From an uncultured Carboxylicivirga sp. (lineage in GTDB: Bacteria; Bacteroidota; Bacteroidia; Bacteroidales; Marinilabiliaceae), in assembly GCA_947503525.1 (NCBI GenBank), contig CANNEA010000003.1, positions 930,001 to 994,000 of the forward strand: 64,000 nucleotides of DNA. Direction: 5' to 3'. Of this stretch, positions 1 to 8,045 are shown one piece after another (position 1 is the first letter of the stretch; every line of letters starts with the position of its first letter). The position numbers and the translations under genes are program-made. The notes under the pieces were generated by a model. That model saw nothing but the letters and a program-made list of their open reading frames with translations. It was not told the DNA's origin and ran no database searches.

Positions 1-323
1 ATGTAGGTAATCATGGCAATAATGTTGGATTGCATGACATTTACCTGAAAGGAAACATTAAGCCTGGCAAAGTAAAATTTAATGCTGCTGTACATTTCTT
101 TAGTGCAGATGGTAAAATTGATGATTTTAATCAGGGACTTGGTACTGAATTAGACCTTTTTGGCAGCTATACTCATAAAGGCCAGGTAAAGCTTGACTTT
201 GGTTATTCACATATGTTTGCATCAGATGCTTTATACGCCGTTAAAGGTATTGATAAGAACAGTACGGGCAACCATTGGGCTTGGGTAATGCTTACCTTTA
301 AGCCAACTCTATTTGAAAAGTAG
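1..323 (+). CDS. C-terminal end of an outer-membrane beta-barrel protein (partial)
   Basis: The reading frame is already open at base 3 and runs to a TAG at 321-323, so this is the 3' end of a gene that starts before the window; the first in-frame TTG at 30 is not a likely true start. The 107 visible residues alternate polar and hydrophobic positions (for example the stretch around FNAAVHFFSA and VKLDFGYSHMF), as expected for beta strands of an outer-membrane barrel, and the last strand ends WVMLTFKPTLFEK. This resembles the end of the alginate-export or porin-like barrels common in Bacteroidota, but with only the tail visible the family is a guess. The gene is followed by a strong hairpin that it shares with trpB on the other strand. 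Confidence 0.5.
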   Translation, partial: VGNHGNNVGLHDIYLKGNIKPGKVKFNAAVHFFSADGKIDDFNQGLGTELDLFGSYTHKGQVKLDFGYSHMFASDALYAVKGIDKNSTGNHWAWVMLTFKPTLFEK

Positions 324-343
324 ATTTTAAAATATAGAAATTA

Positions 344-371
344 AAAAACCGGAAAATCACTTCCGGTTTTT
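344..371. terminator. Bidirectional intrinsic terminator between the barrel gene and trpB
   Basis: An 11-bp perfect stem (344-354 with 361-371) encloses a 6-base loop. The stem has a CCGG core flanked by A/T runs, so each strand gives a GC hairpin followed by a U run. It sits between two convergent genes, 20 bases from the barrel stop codon and 19 bases from the trpB stop codon. Confidence 0.85.
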
Positions 372-389
372 TTATACAATAATATTTAA

Positions 390-1625
390 CTATTGGATGT
401 CATACTGATCTCCAAATTTCTCTACTACATAGTCAATATCCTTATCTCCTCTGCCGGAAAGATTGACTAATATGGTTTGATCTGAGGATAAAGTAGTTGC
501 TAACTTCATAGCATAAGCCACAGCATGCGAGCTTTCCAAAGCTGGTATTATACCTTCTTCACGCGCTAATGCCATAAATGCATCGATGGCCTCTTTATCA
601 TTAATGGTTTCATAATTGACCCGATTCAAATCCTTAAGGTAAGAATGTTGAGGCCCAACTCCAGGGTAATCCAAGCCACTGGCTACTGTATTAACCGCAG
701 CAGGTTCACCATTTTCATTTTGCAACAAATAACATTTAAAGCCATGGATCATGCCGGGTTTACCATAAGTCAGGGTAGCTGCATGTTCACCGGTTTTAAA
801 ACTGGTACCTGCCGGTTCAACACCATAAATATTAACACTTTCATCATTTAAGAAATCGGTAAACAAACCAATTGCATTAGAGCCTCCACCAACGCAGGCT
901 ACCAGATTATCAGGTAATTTACCTGTCAGGTCGTTCATTTGCTCTTTCGCCTCACGCCCCACCACGGCCTGAAAGTCACGCACCATCATGGGAAATGGAT
1001 GTGGCCCTACAACCGAACCAATCGCATAGAGTTGATTAACTGGATCGCCTAAATACGCTTCAAAAGCAGAATCTACAGCTTCTTTTAATGTTTTTAAACC
1101 ATGTGTTGCAGGAATGACCTTAGCACCTAAAATTTTCATTCGTACCACATTGGGATGTTCTTTGTAAATATCTACTTCCCCCATGTAAATATCACATTCT
1201 AATCCAACCAAAGCAGCAGCCGTTGCCAAAGCTACACCGTGCTGTCCGGCGCCTGTTTCAGCAATTAATTTCTTCTTCCCCATTTTCTTAGCCAATAAGG
1301 CTTCGCCAAGACAATGATTAATTTTATGAGCTCCTGTGTGATTTAGGTCTTCCCGTTTAAGGTAAATTTGAGCGCCACCCAGCCGTTTTGAGAGGTTTTG
1401 TGCATGGAACACAGGCGATGGACGTCCGGTATAATGCTTTTGAAGATGGTATAATTCTGTTTTAAAAACCGGATCATCTTTAATCTTCTGATAAGCCTCT
1501 GTAATTTCCTGCATAATAGGTTCAAGCATTGGTGGCACAAAGCGCCCTCCAAACTCGCCAAAAAACCCATTTTCGTCAGGCATTGCAGCAGTGCTTAATT
1601 GCTTTTTGTCTGAATTTTGATTCAT
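390..1625 (-). CDS. trpB: Tryptophan synthase beta chain
   Basis: TrpB condenses indole with L-serine to make tryptophan in the cytoplasm, using pyridoxal phosphate. The 411-residue length fits the TrpB1 type. The PLP lysine is visible as K101 in HTGAHKIN, the catalytic glutamate as E123 in AETGAGQHG, the phosphate-binding loop as GGGSNA near 247-252, and the C-terminal serine loop as SGRGDKD. The first methionine is used because the upstream attenuator ends about 20 bases before it. No other trp gene is next to it: it stands alone between two terminators, with its own promoter, leader peptide and attenuator. A lone trpB can supplement a complete trp operon elsewhere or salvage indole; the window cannot tell which. 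Regulation by charged tRNA-Trp is strongly suggested by the leader. Confidence 0.95.
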   Translation of the reverse strand: MNQNSDKKQLSTAAMPDENGFFGEFGGRFVPPMLEPIMQEITEAYQKIKDDPVFKTELYHLQKHYTGRPSPVFHAQNLSKRLGGAQIYLKREDLNHTGAHKINHCLGEALLAKKMGKKKLIAETGAGQHGVALATAAALVGLECDIYMGEVDIYKEHPNVVRMKILGAKVIPATHGLKTLKEAVDSAFEAYLGDPVNQLYAIGSVVGPHPFPMMVRDFQAVVGREAKEQMNDLTGKLPDNLVACVGGGSNAIGLFTDFLNDESVNIYGVEPAGTSFKTGEHAATLTYGKPGMIHGFKCYLLQNENGEPAAVNTVASGLDYPGVGPQHSYLKDLNRVNYETINDKEAIDAFMALAREEGIIPALESSHAVAYAMKLATTLSSDQTILVNLSGRGDKDIDYVVEKFGDQYDIQ

Positions 1626-1652
1626 TAATATTTATTTTAAATTATAAAAGAA

Positions 1653-1678
1653 AAGCCGCAGGTGGATACCTACGGCTT
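1653..1678 (-). terminator. Attenuator (terminator hairpin) of trpB
   Basis: On the minus strand a 10-bp stem with one mismatch (1678-1668 with 1663-1653) closes a 4-base loop and is followed directly by TTTTCTTTT, which makes an intrinsic terminator 27 bases before the trpB start. The 6 bases 1667-1662 (ATCCAC), which are loop and 3' arm, can instead pair with GTGGAT at 1705-1700, which begins immediately after the leader-peptide stop codon. A ribosome at that stop codon would hide GTGGAT and let the terminator form; a ribosome stalled at the Trp codons would leave it free. These alternative pairings are read from the sequence; the mechanism is inferred from classical trp attenuation. Confidence 0.8.
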
Positions 1679-1705
1679 AATATATTTTTATATCAATTGA
1701 TCCAC

Positions 1706-1756
1706 TTAGATTTTACTTAAGCAGCGCCACCAATTATATGAATTCAAAAGATACAT
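1706..1756 (-). CDS. trpL: trp leader peptide with tandem Trp codons
   Basis: This short frame encodes MYLLNSYNWWRCLSKI and ends at a TAA. Residues 9 and 10 are both Trp (two TGG codons, 1732-1727). Tandem Trp codons in a tiny ORF just ahead of a terminator hairpin and trpB are the hallmark of ribosome-mediated attenuation. The stop codon lies against the presumed antiterminator arm (GTGGAT at 1705-1700), placing a terminating ribosome exactly where it would block that arm. The ORF begins about 20 bases downstream of a candidate promoter. No independent ribosome binding site is obvious, which is normal for Bacteroidota. Confidence 0.8.
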   Translation of the reverse strand: MYLLNSYNWWRCLSKI

Positions 1757-1778
1757 TTCTATTTGTTTTCGTTTAAGA

Positions 1779-1810
1779 CAATGATAAACATTTATTCGAG
1801 ATTGCCCAAA
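1779..1810 (-). promoter_or_regulatory. Candidate trpL-trpB promoter
   Basis: On the minus strand TTTGG (1810-1806, TTG at 1809-1807) is followed after 20 bases by TATCATTG (1786-1779), a one-mismatch fit to the Bacteroidota -7 box TAnnTTTG. The spacing is within the usual 19-21 bases. Transcription would begin roughly 5-8 bases further on, about 15 bases before the leader ATG. Confidence 0.45.
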
Positions 1811-1872
1811 TCTTAATTAGGGTTTATAAGTTTTAATTCCCCTTATAGTTATGAACGCTAATTAATCATATC

Positions 1873-2016
1873 ATGAAAATTAAAGCCACAATAACAAGAA
1901 TCAAGAATAACCTGATGATTATGGTATCAAAAGCAGGACAAAGAAAAGTAATGTTGATTCAGATATCACCCTTTTTAAAATTACAAATAGTTGCCTTAAA
2001 GACTACTTTTAAATAA
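1873..2016 (+). CDS. Possible small basic protein (47 aa)
   Basis: An ATG at 1873 opens a 47-codon frame to TAA at 2014-2016. The product begins MKIKATITRIKNNLMIMVSK, is rich in Lys and Arg with few acidic residues, and has no recognised domain. It lies alone between the divergent trpL promoter and a hairpin at 2041-2068. A possible upstream promoter is weak (a TAAGTTTT element near 1827, spacing to TTG longer than usual). It may be a real small protein, part of a small RNA, or chance; frame length alone is not convincing. Confidence 0.3.
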   Translation: MKIKATITRIKNNLMIMVSKAGQRKVMLIQISPFLKLQIVALKTTFK

Positions 2017-2040
2017 TACTACTCACGTAAAGTACAAAAA

Positions 2041-2068
2041 AACGCCATACAATTTTCATTGCATGGCG
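2041..2068 (-). terminator. Terminator of the 2090-3193 lipoprotein gene
   Basis: ACGCCAT pairs with ATGGCGT and an inner CAAT/ATTG pair extends the stem with one mismatch. On the minus strand the hairpin is followed by seven T residues, a good intrinsic terminator 22 bases past the stop codon of the minus-strand gene. On the plus strand the U tract is poor. Confidence 0.75.
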
Positions 2069-2089
2069 TCTATATTTTAATTATTAGGC

Positions 2090-3193
2090 CTAATAGTGAT
2101 AAGTCGTAAAGATTGGATTAATACCAACCGTATATTCTTCACTAACAATATGACGACTACTGCTAACCTCAAAAACAATCAGTTTACCAGTACTTCCGGC
2201 TGATCCCAGAAGGCCATGTAATCTTCCTGTTCTGGAATCCACATCAATACCCACTAAAGCCACATCAGAATAATCACCTACAATAGCTTCATCATCCATT
2301 GAATCATCATCTTTATAGATGCTTCTGAAATAAGTTTTACCATTTACATAGTAAACAAAGCGTCCATCTCTACTTACGGTCAACGCATTTTGTCCATTGG
2401 CTATTTTGTCTCCAAGATCCAATACCATTTCCGCCTCATGTTTAATGGTGTCGGCACTAAAAGTTCTGTTAATTCGGTATAGGCTTTGATTTTTACCATC
2501 GGTATCACCGTCACAAAACACCCATATATTTCGATCTAAATCAACTGCCATATCAATAGGTTGCATACCAACATCAACCGTGTCAATTTTCTTATCATTA
2601 CTCATGTCAATAACAATAACAGTTGAGCCATTCATACTTTTACCACCTGAATTAGCCACGTACAAGTATTTACCTGAAGTAATCATTCTTGCAGGACCAT
2701 TATGTACCTCAAAGGTTTTTGAAACTGTATTGGTCTCCAAGTCTAGCTTTGCAACAACATTATTACCAGCTCCAGTTGCCATTCCGTCACCACAACTTAC
2801 ATAAGCCGATGATTCATTGGCCAAAACAATATCATTGGGATGGGATAAACCATCAATGTTAGCTTCAATTTTATAATTCTCCATATTGATCATTTCCACC
2901 TCACCTCTTTCGGGGAAAACAATATATCCACGACCAGACAAATAGCCATCTCCTCTTTTAATTGCGAATGATGACGCACCAGGACCTAATTGTAGTCCAC
3001 CGTTTTTAGATTGGTAAATTGAATTAATAATATTCTCTTGCTCATAATCATATCGACTTATTGTACTCGTTTCTGAATTGCCCTGATTAAGGACAAAAGC
3101 ACCTTGATTATGACCTAGAGTAAAGGTATTCACGTCATTACATGAAGAAAAAGCAAATATTCCCAGGGTTAATATCAGGAAGATCTTATTCAT
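2090..3193 (-). CDS. YncE/DUF5074-like beta-propeller lipoprotein (second BtuG-type paralogue)
   Basis: The 367-residue product starts with a lipoprotein signal (lipobox near FAFSSC, Cys at about 18). The rest is made of recurrent propeller-blade motifs such as YLYVANSGG, NIWVFCDGD and RFVYYVNGK, as in YncE and DUF5074 proteins. In Bacteroides the DUF5074 lipoprotein BtuG sits on the surface over BtuB and captures vitamin B12; the neighbouring BtuB and BtuG-like genes suggest a related role here. It is separated from the upstream paralogue by 251 bases that hold a terminator and a candidate promoter, so it may be expressed apart from the riboswitch-controlled genes. The ligand is unknown; another corrinoid or a metal complex is possible. 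Confidence 0.65.
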   Translation of the reverse strand: MNKIFLILTLGIFAFSSCNDVNTFTLGHNQGAFVLNQGNSETSTISRYDYEQENIINSIYQSKNGGLQLGPGASSFAIKRGDGYLSGRGYIVFPERGEVEMINMENYKIEANIDGLSHPNDIVLANESSAYVSCGDGMATGAGNNVVAKLDLETNTVSKTFEVHNGPARMITSGKYLYVANSGGKSMNGSTVIVIDMSNDKKIDTVDVGMQPIDMAVDLDRNIWVFCDGDTDGKNQSLYRINRTFSADTIKHEAEMVLDLGDKIANGQNALTVSRDGRFVYYVNGKTYFRSIYKDDDSMDDEAIVGDYSDVALVGIDVDSRTGRLHGLLGSAGSTGKLIVFEVSSSRHIVSEEYTVGINPIFTTYHY

Positions 3194-3215
3194 ATTGTAT
3201 TTAAGTTTTCAGTTT

Positions 3216-3249
3216 CAAATATATGTGTTCTGATCCAATACGGTCAAAA
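3216..3249 (-). promoter_or_regulatory. Candidate promoter for the second propeller lipoprotein
   Basis: On the minus strand TTTTG (ending about 3245) is followed after 21 bases by TATATTTG (3223-3216), a perfect TAnnTTTG -7 box, 23 bases ahead of the ATG at 3193. This supports a transcript separate from the btuB unit. Confidence 0.5.
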
Positions 3250-3330
3250 CGCTACCAAAGATATTATTCCTTTTTCAAATTAAGGATGATTGGGCCGATT
3301 TTCTATTAATTTTGAAGTATTATATAAAAC

Positions 3331-3355
3331 AAAGGCCAGCAAATTGCTGACCTTT
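3331..3355 (-). terminator. Terminator after the BtuG-like gene
   Basis: AAAGG-CAGCAA pairs with TTGCTG-CCTTT with one mismatch. On the minus strand it is followed by TGTTTTATA. It lies between the two propeller genes, 90 bases past the stop of the first one. Confidence 0.6.
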
Positions 3356-3444
3356 GAAATCAATTAGCCCGGGTTAGAGGCTAAAATTTGGGTTAGGCTG
3401 AATGCCTACTCATCGTTTGGAAATGGCAGATAAGTACATTCTAA

Positions 3445-4530
3445 TTATTTAATATCAACTATCCAGGTTGGCGAAATACCTGTTTTATATTCCGATTGCA
3501 TTTCACCATCAGTATTATACATTTGAAGCAGACCGTTGGCAGTGGTACTTTCAGAAATCATAACGTACACAAGGTTGGATTGAGCATTATAATGCATTCC
3601 TTTCATACCATCTACTCCGGTAATTAATGGTTCTGTTTCAAATGCTTTTGAGGCTGTATCAAAGGTGAAAATTCCGCCGCTATACTTTGTATATCCTGCA
3701 TCCCATGATCCTCCCATCACATACAACTTTGATTCGTCTTTATTAAGAGCCATAACAGAAGCATAGTTCGATGAAATTGAAGATAGTTCATAGCTTGCTT
3801 CAAGCATTTTTGTTGAAGTATTAATGTATCCAATTCCAGCTTGTGGATTTGGTGAACTATATGTATTCGGCATAGTAACATATAAGTTATCAAACTTATC
3901 CTTTACAAAATATGAAGTCACCCCAACTAGTCCATCGATAAAAGAAGTTTCATCATTTGCTAAATCGACCATTCCAATTTTAGATGCATAGTTTAAGGCA
4001 CAAAACAGTGTTCCATTTACAATAGCTAAACCTTCCGGTCCGCCCGGCATTGCGATTTTCGCTTCTACTTCATCTGTAGTAACGTTATACTTAGCAATAT
4101 ACCCTAAAGATGTATCACCCCAAACATCACCACCCCAACATGAAATGTACAAGTAGTCACCTTGCCCTACACAAAATCGAGGTTTAACAATATCTTTTGA
4201 TACTCCATTTTTACTTTGCTTAATAGTTTTTGAATCGACATGAAAAATCTCATCAATGGCATTACCCATAAAATATACATTGCCGTTGTATTCATAGGCA
4301 TATTGCGGTTTACCCGACATGGCTACTCCATTCACAGATTTATAAACACCATTGTCTACGGTTGATTCTTCCAAATCAATAAAAGACAGGCTACCAACAG
4401 AACTTGAATAGGATCCATAATTAAGTACGTAGTGCCCTGTTATTTTCACTTCAGGTGTTACATTATCATCCTTTTCGCATGATGAAAACAATAAAGGCAG
4501 TGCCAACAATAATAAAAGAACTTTTTTCAC
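3445..4530 (-). CDS. BtuG-like surface beta-propeller lipoprotein (DUF5074-type), cobalamin capture
   Basis: This 361-residue protein has a signal peptide ending LLFSSC followed by the acidic sequence EKDD. A positive residue then acidic residues right after the lipid Cys fits the lipoprotein export signal that sends Bacteroidota lipoproteins to the cell surface. The body has propeller-blade repeats (YLYISCWGGD, NLYVTMPNT, KLYVMGGS) and ends with the motif KTGISPTW that closes DUF5074 proteins. BtuG of Bacteroides, of this fold, binds cobalamin very tightly and forms a lid on BtuB. Here the gene starts 21 bases after the TonB receptor gene, which itself lies behind a cobalamin riboswitch, so a B12-capture role is well supported by context though not proven. 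Confidence 0.78.
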   Translation of the reverse strand: MKKVLLLLLALPLLFSSCEKDDNVTPEVKITGHYVLNYGSYSSSVGSLSFIDLEESTVDNGVYKSVNGVAMSGKPQYAYEYNGNVYFMGNAIDEIFHVDSKTIKQSKNGVSKDIVKPRFCVGQGDYLYISCWGGDVWGDTSLGYIAKYNVTTDEVEAKIAMPGGPEGLAIVNGTLFCALNYASKIGMVDLANDETSFIDGLVGVTSYFVKDKFDNLYVTMPNTYSSPNPQAGIGYINTSTKMLEASYELSSISSNYASVMALNKDESKLYVMGGSWDAGYTKYSGGIFTFDTASKAFETEPLITGVDGMKGMHYNAQSNLVYVMISESTTANGLLQMYNTDGEMQSEYKTGISPTWIVDIK

Positions 4531-4551
4531 GATTAATAAGTTTTTATGTAT

Positions 4552-6498
4552 TTAAAATTGATAATTTATTGCTATTCGATATCCAATTTCCGGCATGGCA
4601 TATTGAAACTGGTTTTGGTATTTTTCGCTGAATATATTATTAAGCTGAGCATCAATTCTGAATTGCTCCCTCTTAATTTTAAACTTATAAAAGGCAGAAA
4701 CATTAACTAAATTAAATGGGTCAAGTGTTCCTCCAGCTTGATTATAATTACGCTTACCCACATAATTCGCATCTACAACGGCTCCAATGTCTTCATATAC
4801 ATATTGAAGAAATGCATTTGCTATGTTTTTAGGGGCATATTCAAGTTGCTGATTTAATTCATCCGTTTCCAGTTTTGACTTTCTCCTCTCAACAGGATTG
4901 TAGGTATAGTTTACTCCTAACTCAAATTCCTGTTTACCGATACTATAAATCAAATTTGAATTTAACTCCAAACCCTCACTAATAACATGTACAATATTAT
5001 CCGCATACCAGCCACCTGCTCCTTGAGTCCACTGTATCCATTGATCTACATCCATATAAAACGCATTCCCCTTTAATTTCAAAGACCAATGGTTATTGGG
5101 TGAATAAAAATATTTAAGACCCAATTCTGTACTTATGGCATCTTCCGGTTTAAGGTCTTTATTCCCATCATAACCTTCTTGCCCCCAGAATCGATCATTT
5201 AGTGTTGGAATGCGATATGCCCGTTGCAGATTACCTTCAATGGCAAGGAAATTTTTATCTGTGTACCATAGGCGAGCCTCAAGGCCCAATGCAGGTGTAA
5301 AAGGTGCATTATAATTAGTCACAAACTGTTGCCTGAGATTTAATGATGCTTTCAACCAAGGTAATGGCTGAGCTAAAAGTGACGCATATAATGATGTACG
5401 ATGCTCTACTACCTGATCATCATAGGCATAAACATTAGGTACGATATAGATGTAACGAATTCCTAGCTGTGAGCTCAACCAATTTTTTTCATGTTTTAAT
5501 CCGGCTTCACTAACCAAACGTTGCGTGCTGATCTTTTGCTCTTTGTTGCTATAATCCACTGCATCATCAAATACATAACCGGCCCCTATATAATAATCAG
5601 CCATTGTAGATTTATGATCATACTGCAACCATGTTCTTATATTTTGATCCTCAATATATCTGGTGTTGGGATTTATATTTTCTGTCATATTCGGTTGAGC
5701 TTCATGGCGGTTTTTAGCTAACCATATTACAGATGACAAGACTTGCTTTTCGTTTATTTTATAATTGAATTGCTGTAATAGATTTAAGTTCTCAATTCTG
5801 GCATTCTTTTGAGTATCTCTTGCATAACTCTGCTTCTCAAAATCATAGTAGGCCGTATTTTCAAAAGGAAAGTCATTCTCCTTTTCATAATAAACAAATC
5901 GTGTTACCGATTCAAATTTCCCATTGCCGGCAAAAACCTTAGCCCCTGTCATATATTCACCAAATGAACCCATTGAAGCTTTGGCCTCACCATTTATTCC
6001 ATTTGTAAAATTGTTTTTTAAATCAAGTCGAACATTACCTCCTATTGAACCAGACCCCTGAGTAGCAGATGAGCTTCCAAATGTTAATTCAACCTGATCA
6101 AACAAAAACACTGGCGCATTATTGGCATTATAACTACCTAAAGTTTGCGAGTTTAATTCTAAACCTCTTACCCTAACAGAGGTATGATTACTTGATGTTC
6201 CTCTAAATCTAAATGAAGCCAAGCCTCCCGCATCAGATTTAATATACACTGGCTGATATCGTGTAATAAGTTCAGTTAAGCTACCTTGCTCAACTACCTG
6301 GTGCTGAAGCTTTGTGAAGTTTTCCTTTTTCGAACCGACCTGGTACTGCTCCATTTTTTTAACCACCACATCTACACTCTCAATATCGTAGTGATCAAGA
6401 TTCAAAAGGGACGAATCCTTGGAGAATTGTCCAAGGACAATAGCATCTGGCATTAGGCCAAATAAAATAAATAGTATAAGCAACAGTTCTTTTCTCAT
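4552..6498 (-). CDS. btuB: BtuB-like TonB-dependent cobalamin receptor
   Basis: Outer-membrane receptor for TonB-driven uptake, here most likely of cobalamin because the gene is the first after a B12 riboswitch. The open frame reaches 6531, but the ATG at 6498 gives a proper signal peptide (MRKELLLILFILFG). A TonB-box-like ESVDVVV follows near residue 40, then the plug domain (FRFRGTSSNHTSVRVRGLEL near 95-115) and a 22-strand-type barrel ending in YRIAINYQF with the terminal aromatic residue needed for insertion. The length, about 648 residues, is typical. The BtuG-like lid gene follows after 21 bases in the same transcript. Confidence 0.85.
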   Translation of the reverse strand: MRKELLLILFILFGLMPDAIVLGQFSKDSSLLNLDHYDIESVDVVVKKMEQYQVGSKKENFTKLQHQVVEQGSLTELITRYQPVYIKSDAGGLASFRFRGTSSNHTSVRVRGLELNSQTLGSYNANNAPVFLFDQVELTFGSSSATQGSGSIGGNVRLDLKNNFTNGINGEAKASMGSFGEYMTGAKVFAGNGKFESVTRFVYYEKENDFPFENTAYYDFEKQSYARDTQKNARIENLNLLQQFNYKINEKQVLSSVIWLAKNRHEAQPNMTENINPNTRYIEDQNIRTWLQYDHKSTMADYYIGAGYVFDDAVDYSNKEQKISTQRLVSEAGLKHEKNWLSSQLGIRYIYIVPNVYAYDDQVVEHRTSLYASLLAQPLPWLKASLNLRQQFVTNYNAPFTPALGLEARLWYTDKNFLAIEGNLQRAYRIPTLNDRFWGQEGYDGNKDLKPEDAISTELGLKYFYSPNNHWSLKLKGNAFYMDVDQWIQWTQGAGGWYADNIVHVISEGLELNSNLIYSIGKQEFELGVNYTYNPVERRKSKLETDELNQQLEYAPKNIANAFLQYVYEDIGAVVDANYVGKRNYNQAGGTLDPFNLVNVSAFYKFKIKREQFRIDAQLNNIFSEKYQNQFQYAMPEIGYRIAINYQF

Positions 6499-6604
6499 CT
6501 CAAATAAGCGTTCAAAAAACTGTTCTAACAATCGAAAACCAAAAGAATACAGTATGTATCACCTTGTCTTGCACTTATTCCGAATGCATTGAACAATTAA
6601 GTTA

Positions 6605-6804
6605 CAACTGGCAGGTCTTCTGACTTATCCTGACTACAAACCGCCTTCCCGTCGTCCCCATTTGATGACAGTGGCTTAGTTGGTTGCAGCATTTTATTCC
6701 AAAAACTTTGGAATCAGGACTTACAGCAGCGGATACTGTTGCCGACTTTCACGGCATTCCCTTTTATCGCAGAGTAATGACAATTACTCTTTGAACCAAT
6801 TTGG
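6605..6804 (-). promoter_or_regulatory. Cobalamin riboswitch
   Basis: The minus strand contains the B12 box AGTCAGAAGACCTGCC (about 6625-6610) and, upstream, the conserved core with GGGAATGCCGTGAAAGTC, then GCAACAGTATCCGC and CTGTAAGTC. The outer P1 stem can be drawn between CCAATTTGG-like bases at 6796-6804 and CAACTGG at 6605-6611. The length of about 200 bases is usual for the class. It lies 107 bases before the btuB start, so btuB and the BtuG-like gene should be repressed when adenosyl- or other cobalamin is plentiful. It also follows the cbb3 cluster's last gene on the same strand, and so may receive read-through. Confidence 0.95.
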
Positions 6805-6893
6805 CTGCAAATGTAATCTTTTTTTTTTATCTGCGAAGAATGTATAAAGTAATTTACACTTTTATGCAATTAACTTAAAGCAGCAGACTTAAC

Positions 6894-7583
6894 TTAATGA
6901 CAACAAGCCGCTTTACTCATATCCGGGCTTATAAATGGAATGTCCAAATTCATTCCTCTTAGTATAAAAATTATACCCAAAATGATGATAAAAACTGGTA
7001 TAAACGCTTTAAGCTTATGTAGATATTTACTTTTTATGATATCAGAAAAGAATGCGACGGCAAACATCATGGGTAAGGTACCTAATCCAAAAAAGAACAT
7101 AGATAGCACACTCTCTTGTATGGTTAATGATAAAACGGCTTTTGAAATGGCAACATATACCAAGCCGCAAGGTAAAAATCCATTTAGAATGCCTATAATA
7201 AACAGATTACCTACTTTTCTGCGATTAAGCGAATCGCCTATTTTCTTTTTTAAGCTGGAATAAATTGAATTAGATATTTTATTACTGCTTTTCGGCAACT
7301 TAATAATACCCGGTAATATTACTGACAGGATCATAACTACTCCACATAATATGGATACTATTTCCTGAATACCAGAGTGCTTTAAACCAACTCCAACAAA
7401 GCCAAAGATAAGCCCTAACAAACTATATGTAACAGCACGGCCAATATTATAAAGCAAGGCGCCCAGTACTTTTTGCCAAACTGAATTGGTTGGTAAAGGT
7501 AGAGCCAGAGCCAAAGGTCCACACATTCCTACACAATGCAGACTTCCAAAAAAACCAATTACAAAACCTTCAAGAATTCCCAT
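6894..7583 (-). CDS. TauE/SafE-like (DsbD_2-type) membrane protein of the cbb3 cluster
   Basis: This 229-residue protein has six or so hydrophobic segments and the N-terminal motif GFFGSLHCVGMCGPLA, characteristic of the sulfite exporter TauE/SafE or DsbD_2 type found at the end of many cbb3 clusters. The HCxxMC motif in the first helix and the AACCH tail could bind copper; whether it moves copper, thiols or reducing equivalents is not established. It begins 2 bases after ccoH, so it is translated with the oxidase assembly genes. It is the last gene of the cluster before the cobalamin riboswitch. Confidence 0.75.
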   Translation of the reverse strand: MGILEGFVIGFFGSLHCVGMCGPLALALPLPTNSVWQKVLGALLYNIGRAVTYSLLGLIFGFVGVGLKHSGIQEIVSILCGVVMILSVILPGIIKLPKSSNKISNSIYSSLKKKIGDSLNRRKVGNLFIIGILNGFLPCGLVYVAISKAVLSLTIQESVLSMFFFGLGTLPMMFAVAFFSDIIKSKYLHKLKAFIPVFIIILGIIFILRGMNLDIPFISPDMSKAACCH

Positions 7584-7585
7584 AG

Positions 7586-8029
7586 TTAATCGATATATAC
7601 CGGAAGTTTACTTAAATACGCCTTGCCTTCCGTTTCCCACTCAATAATAAGTTGATACTTTCCCGAACGTAATTCTGATTTGTCGAATCTCATACAAAAA
7701 GCAGAATCCAGTTTAAGATCAGTCTCAATGTCCAAGCGTTTATCAGAAGGACGATACAAATGAACAGTTCCGGTAATATTATTAGCATTATCTGTTAAAC
7801 GCGGAAAATATATTTCTAACTGATCCTGAGATTCAATACGAATTCTATCGCCTAAAGCATTATAGTTTATTTCTTTTGCTATTTGTTCCTGATACTTTAA
7901 TTCTTTGGGATAATACTCATCCGTTACCATATCAATCCGCTCATTTGTTGTGATATAAACCAGGCTTAAAAAGCCGCTTACCCCTAAAACGATTACAACA
8001 AATATCCCATGTCCCCATGTAAATTTCAT
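7586..8029 (-). CDS. ccoH: FixH/CcoH-like cbb3 oxidase assembly protein
   Basis: CcoH is a small single-span membrane protein needed for stable assembly of cbb3 oxidase. The 147 residues start MKFTWGHGIFVVIVLG, a membrane anchor, followed by the conserved VTDEYYPKELKYQEQI segment of Bacteroidota FixH proteins and a periplasmic beta-rich domain (GTVHLYRPSD, RSGKYQLIIEW). It lies 16 bases after ccoG and 2 bases before the TauE-like gene. Confidence 0.85.
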   Translation of the reverse strand: MKFTWGHGIFVVIVLGVSGFLSLVYITTNERIDMVTDEYYPKELKYQEQIAKEINYNALGDRIRIESQDQLEIYFPRLTDNANNITGTVHLYRPSDKRLDIETDLKLDSAFCMRFDKSELRSGKYQLIIEWETEGKAYLSKLPVYID

Positions 8030-8045
8030 AGTGTATTATTTATTT

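Noticed and set aside
645-851. Plus-strand 68-codon ORF inside trpB
   Set aside because: It runs antisense to a well-conserved gene and has no domain, a shadow frame.
3361-3410. Short direct repeat GGGTTAG before the second propeller gene
   Set aside because: Two copies with a 12-base unit and several differences; too short to call a site.
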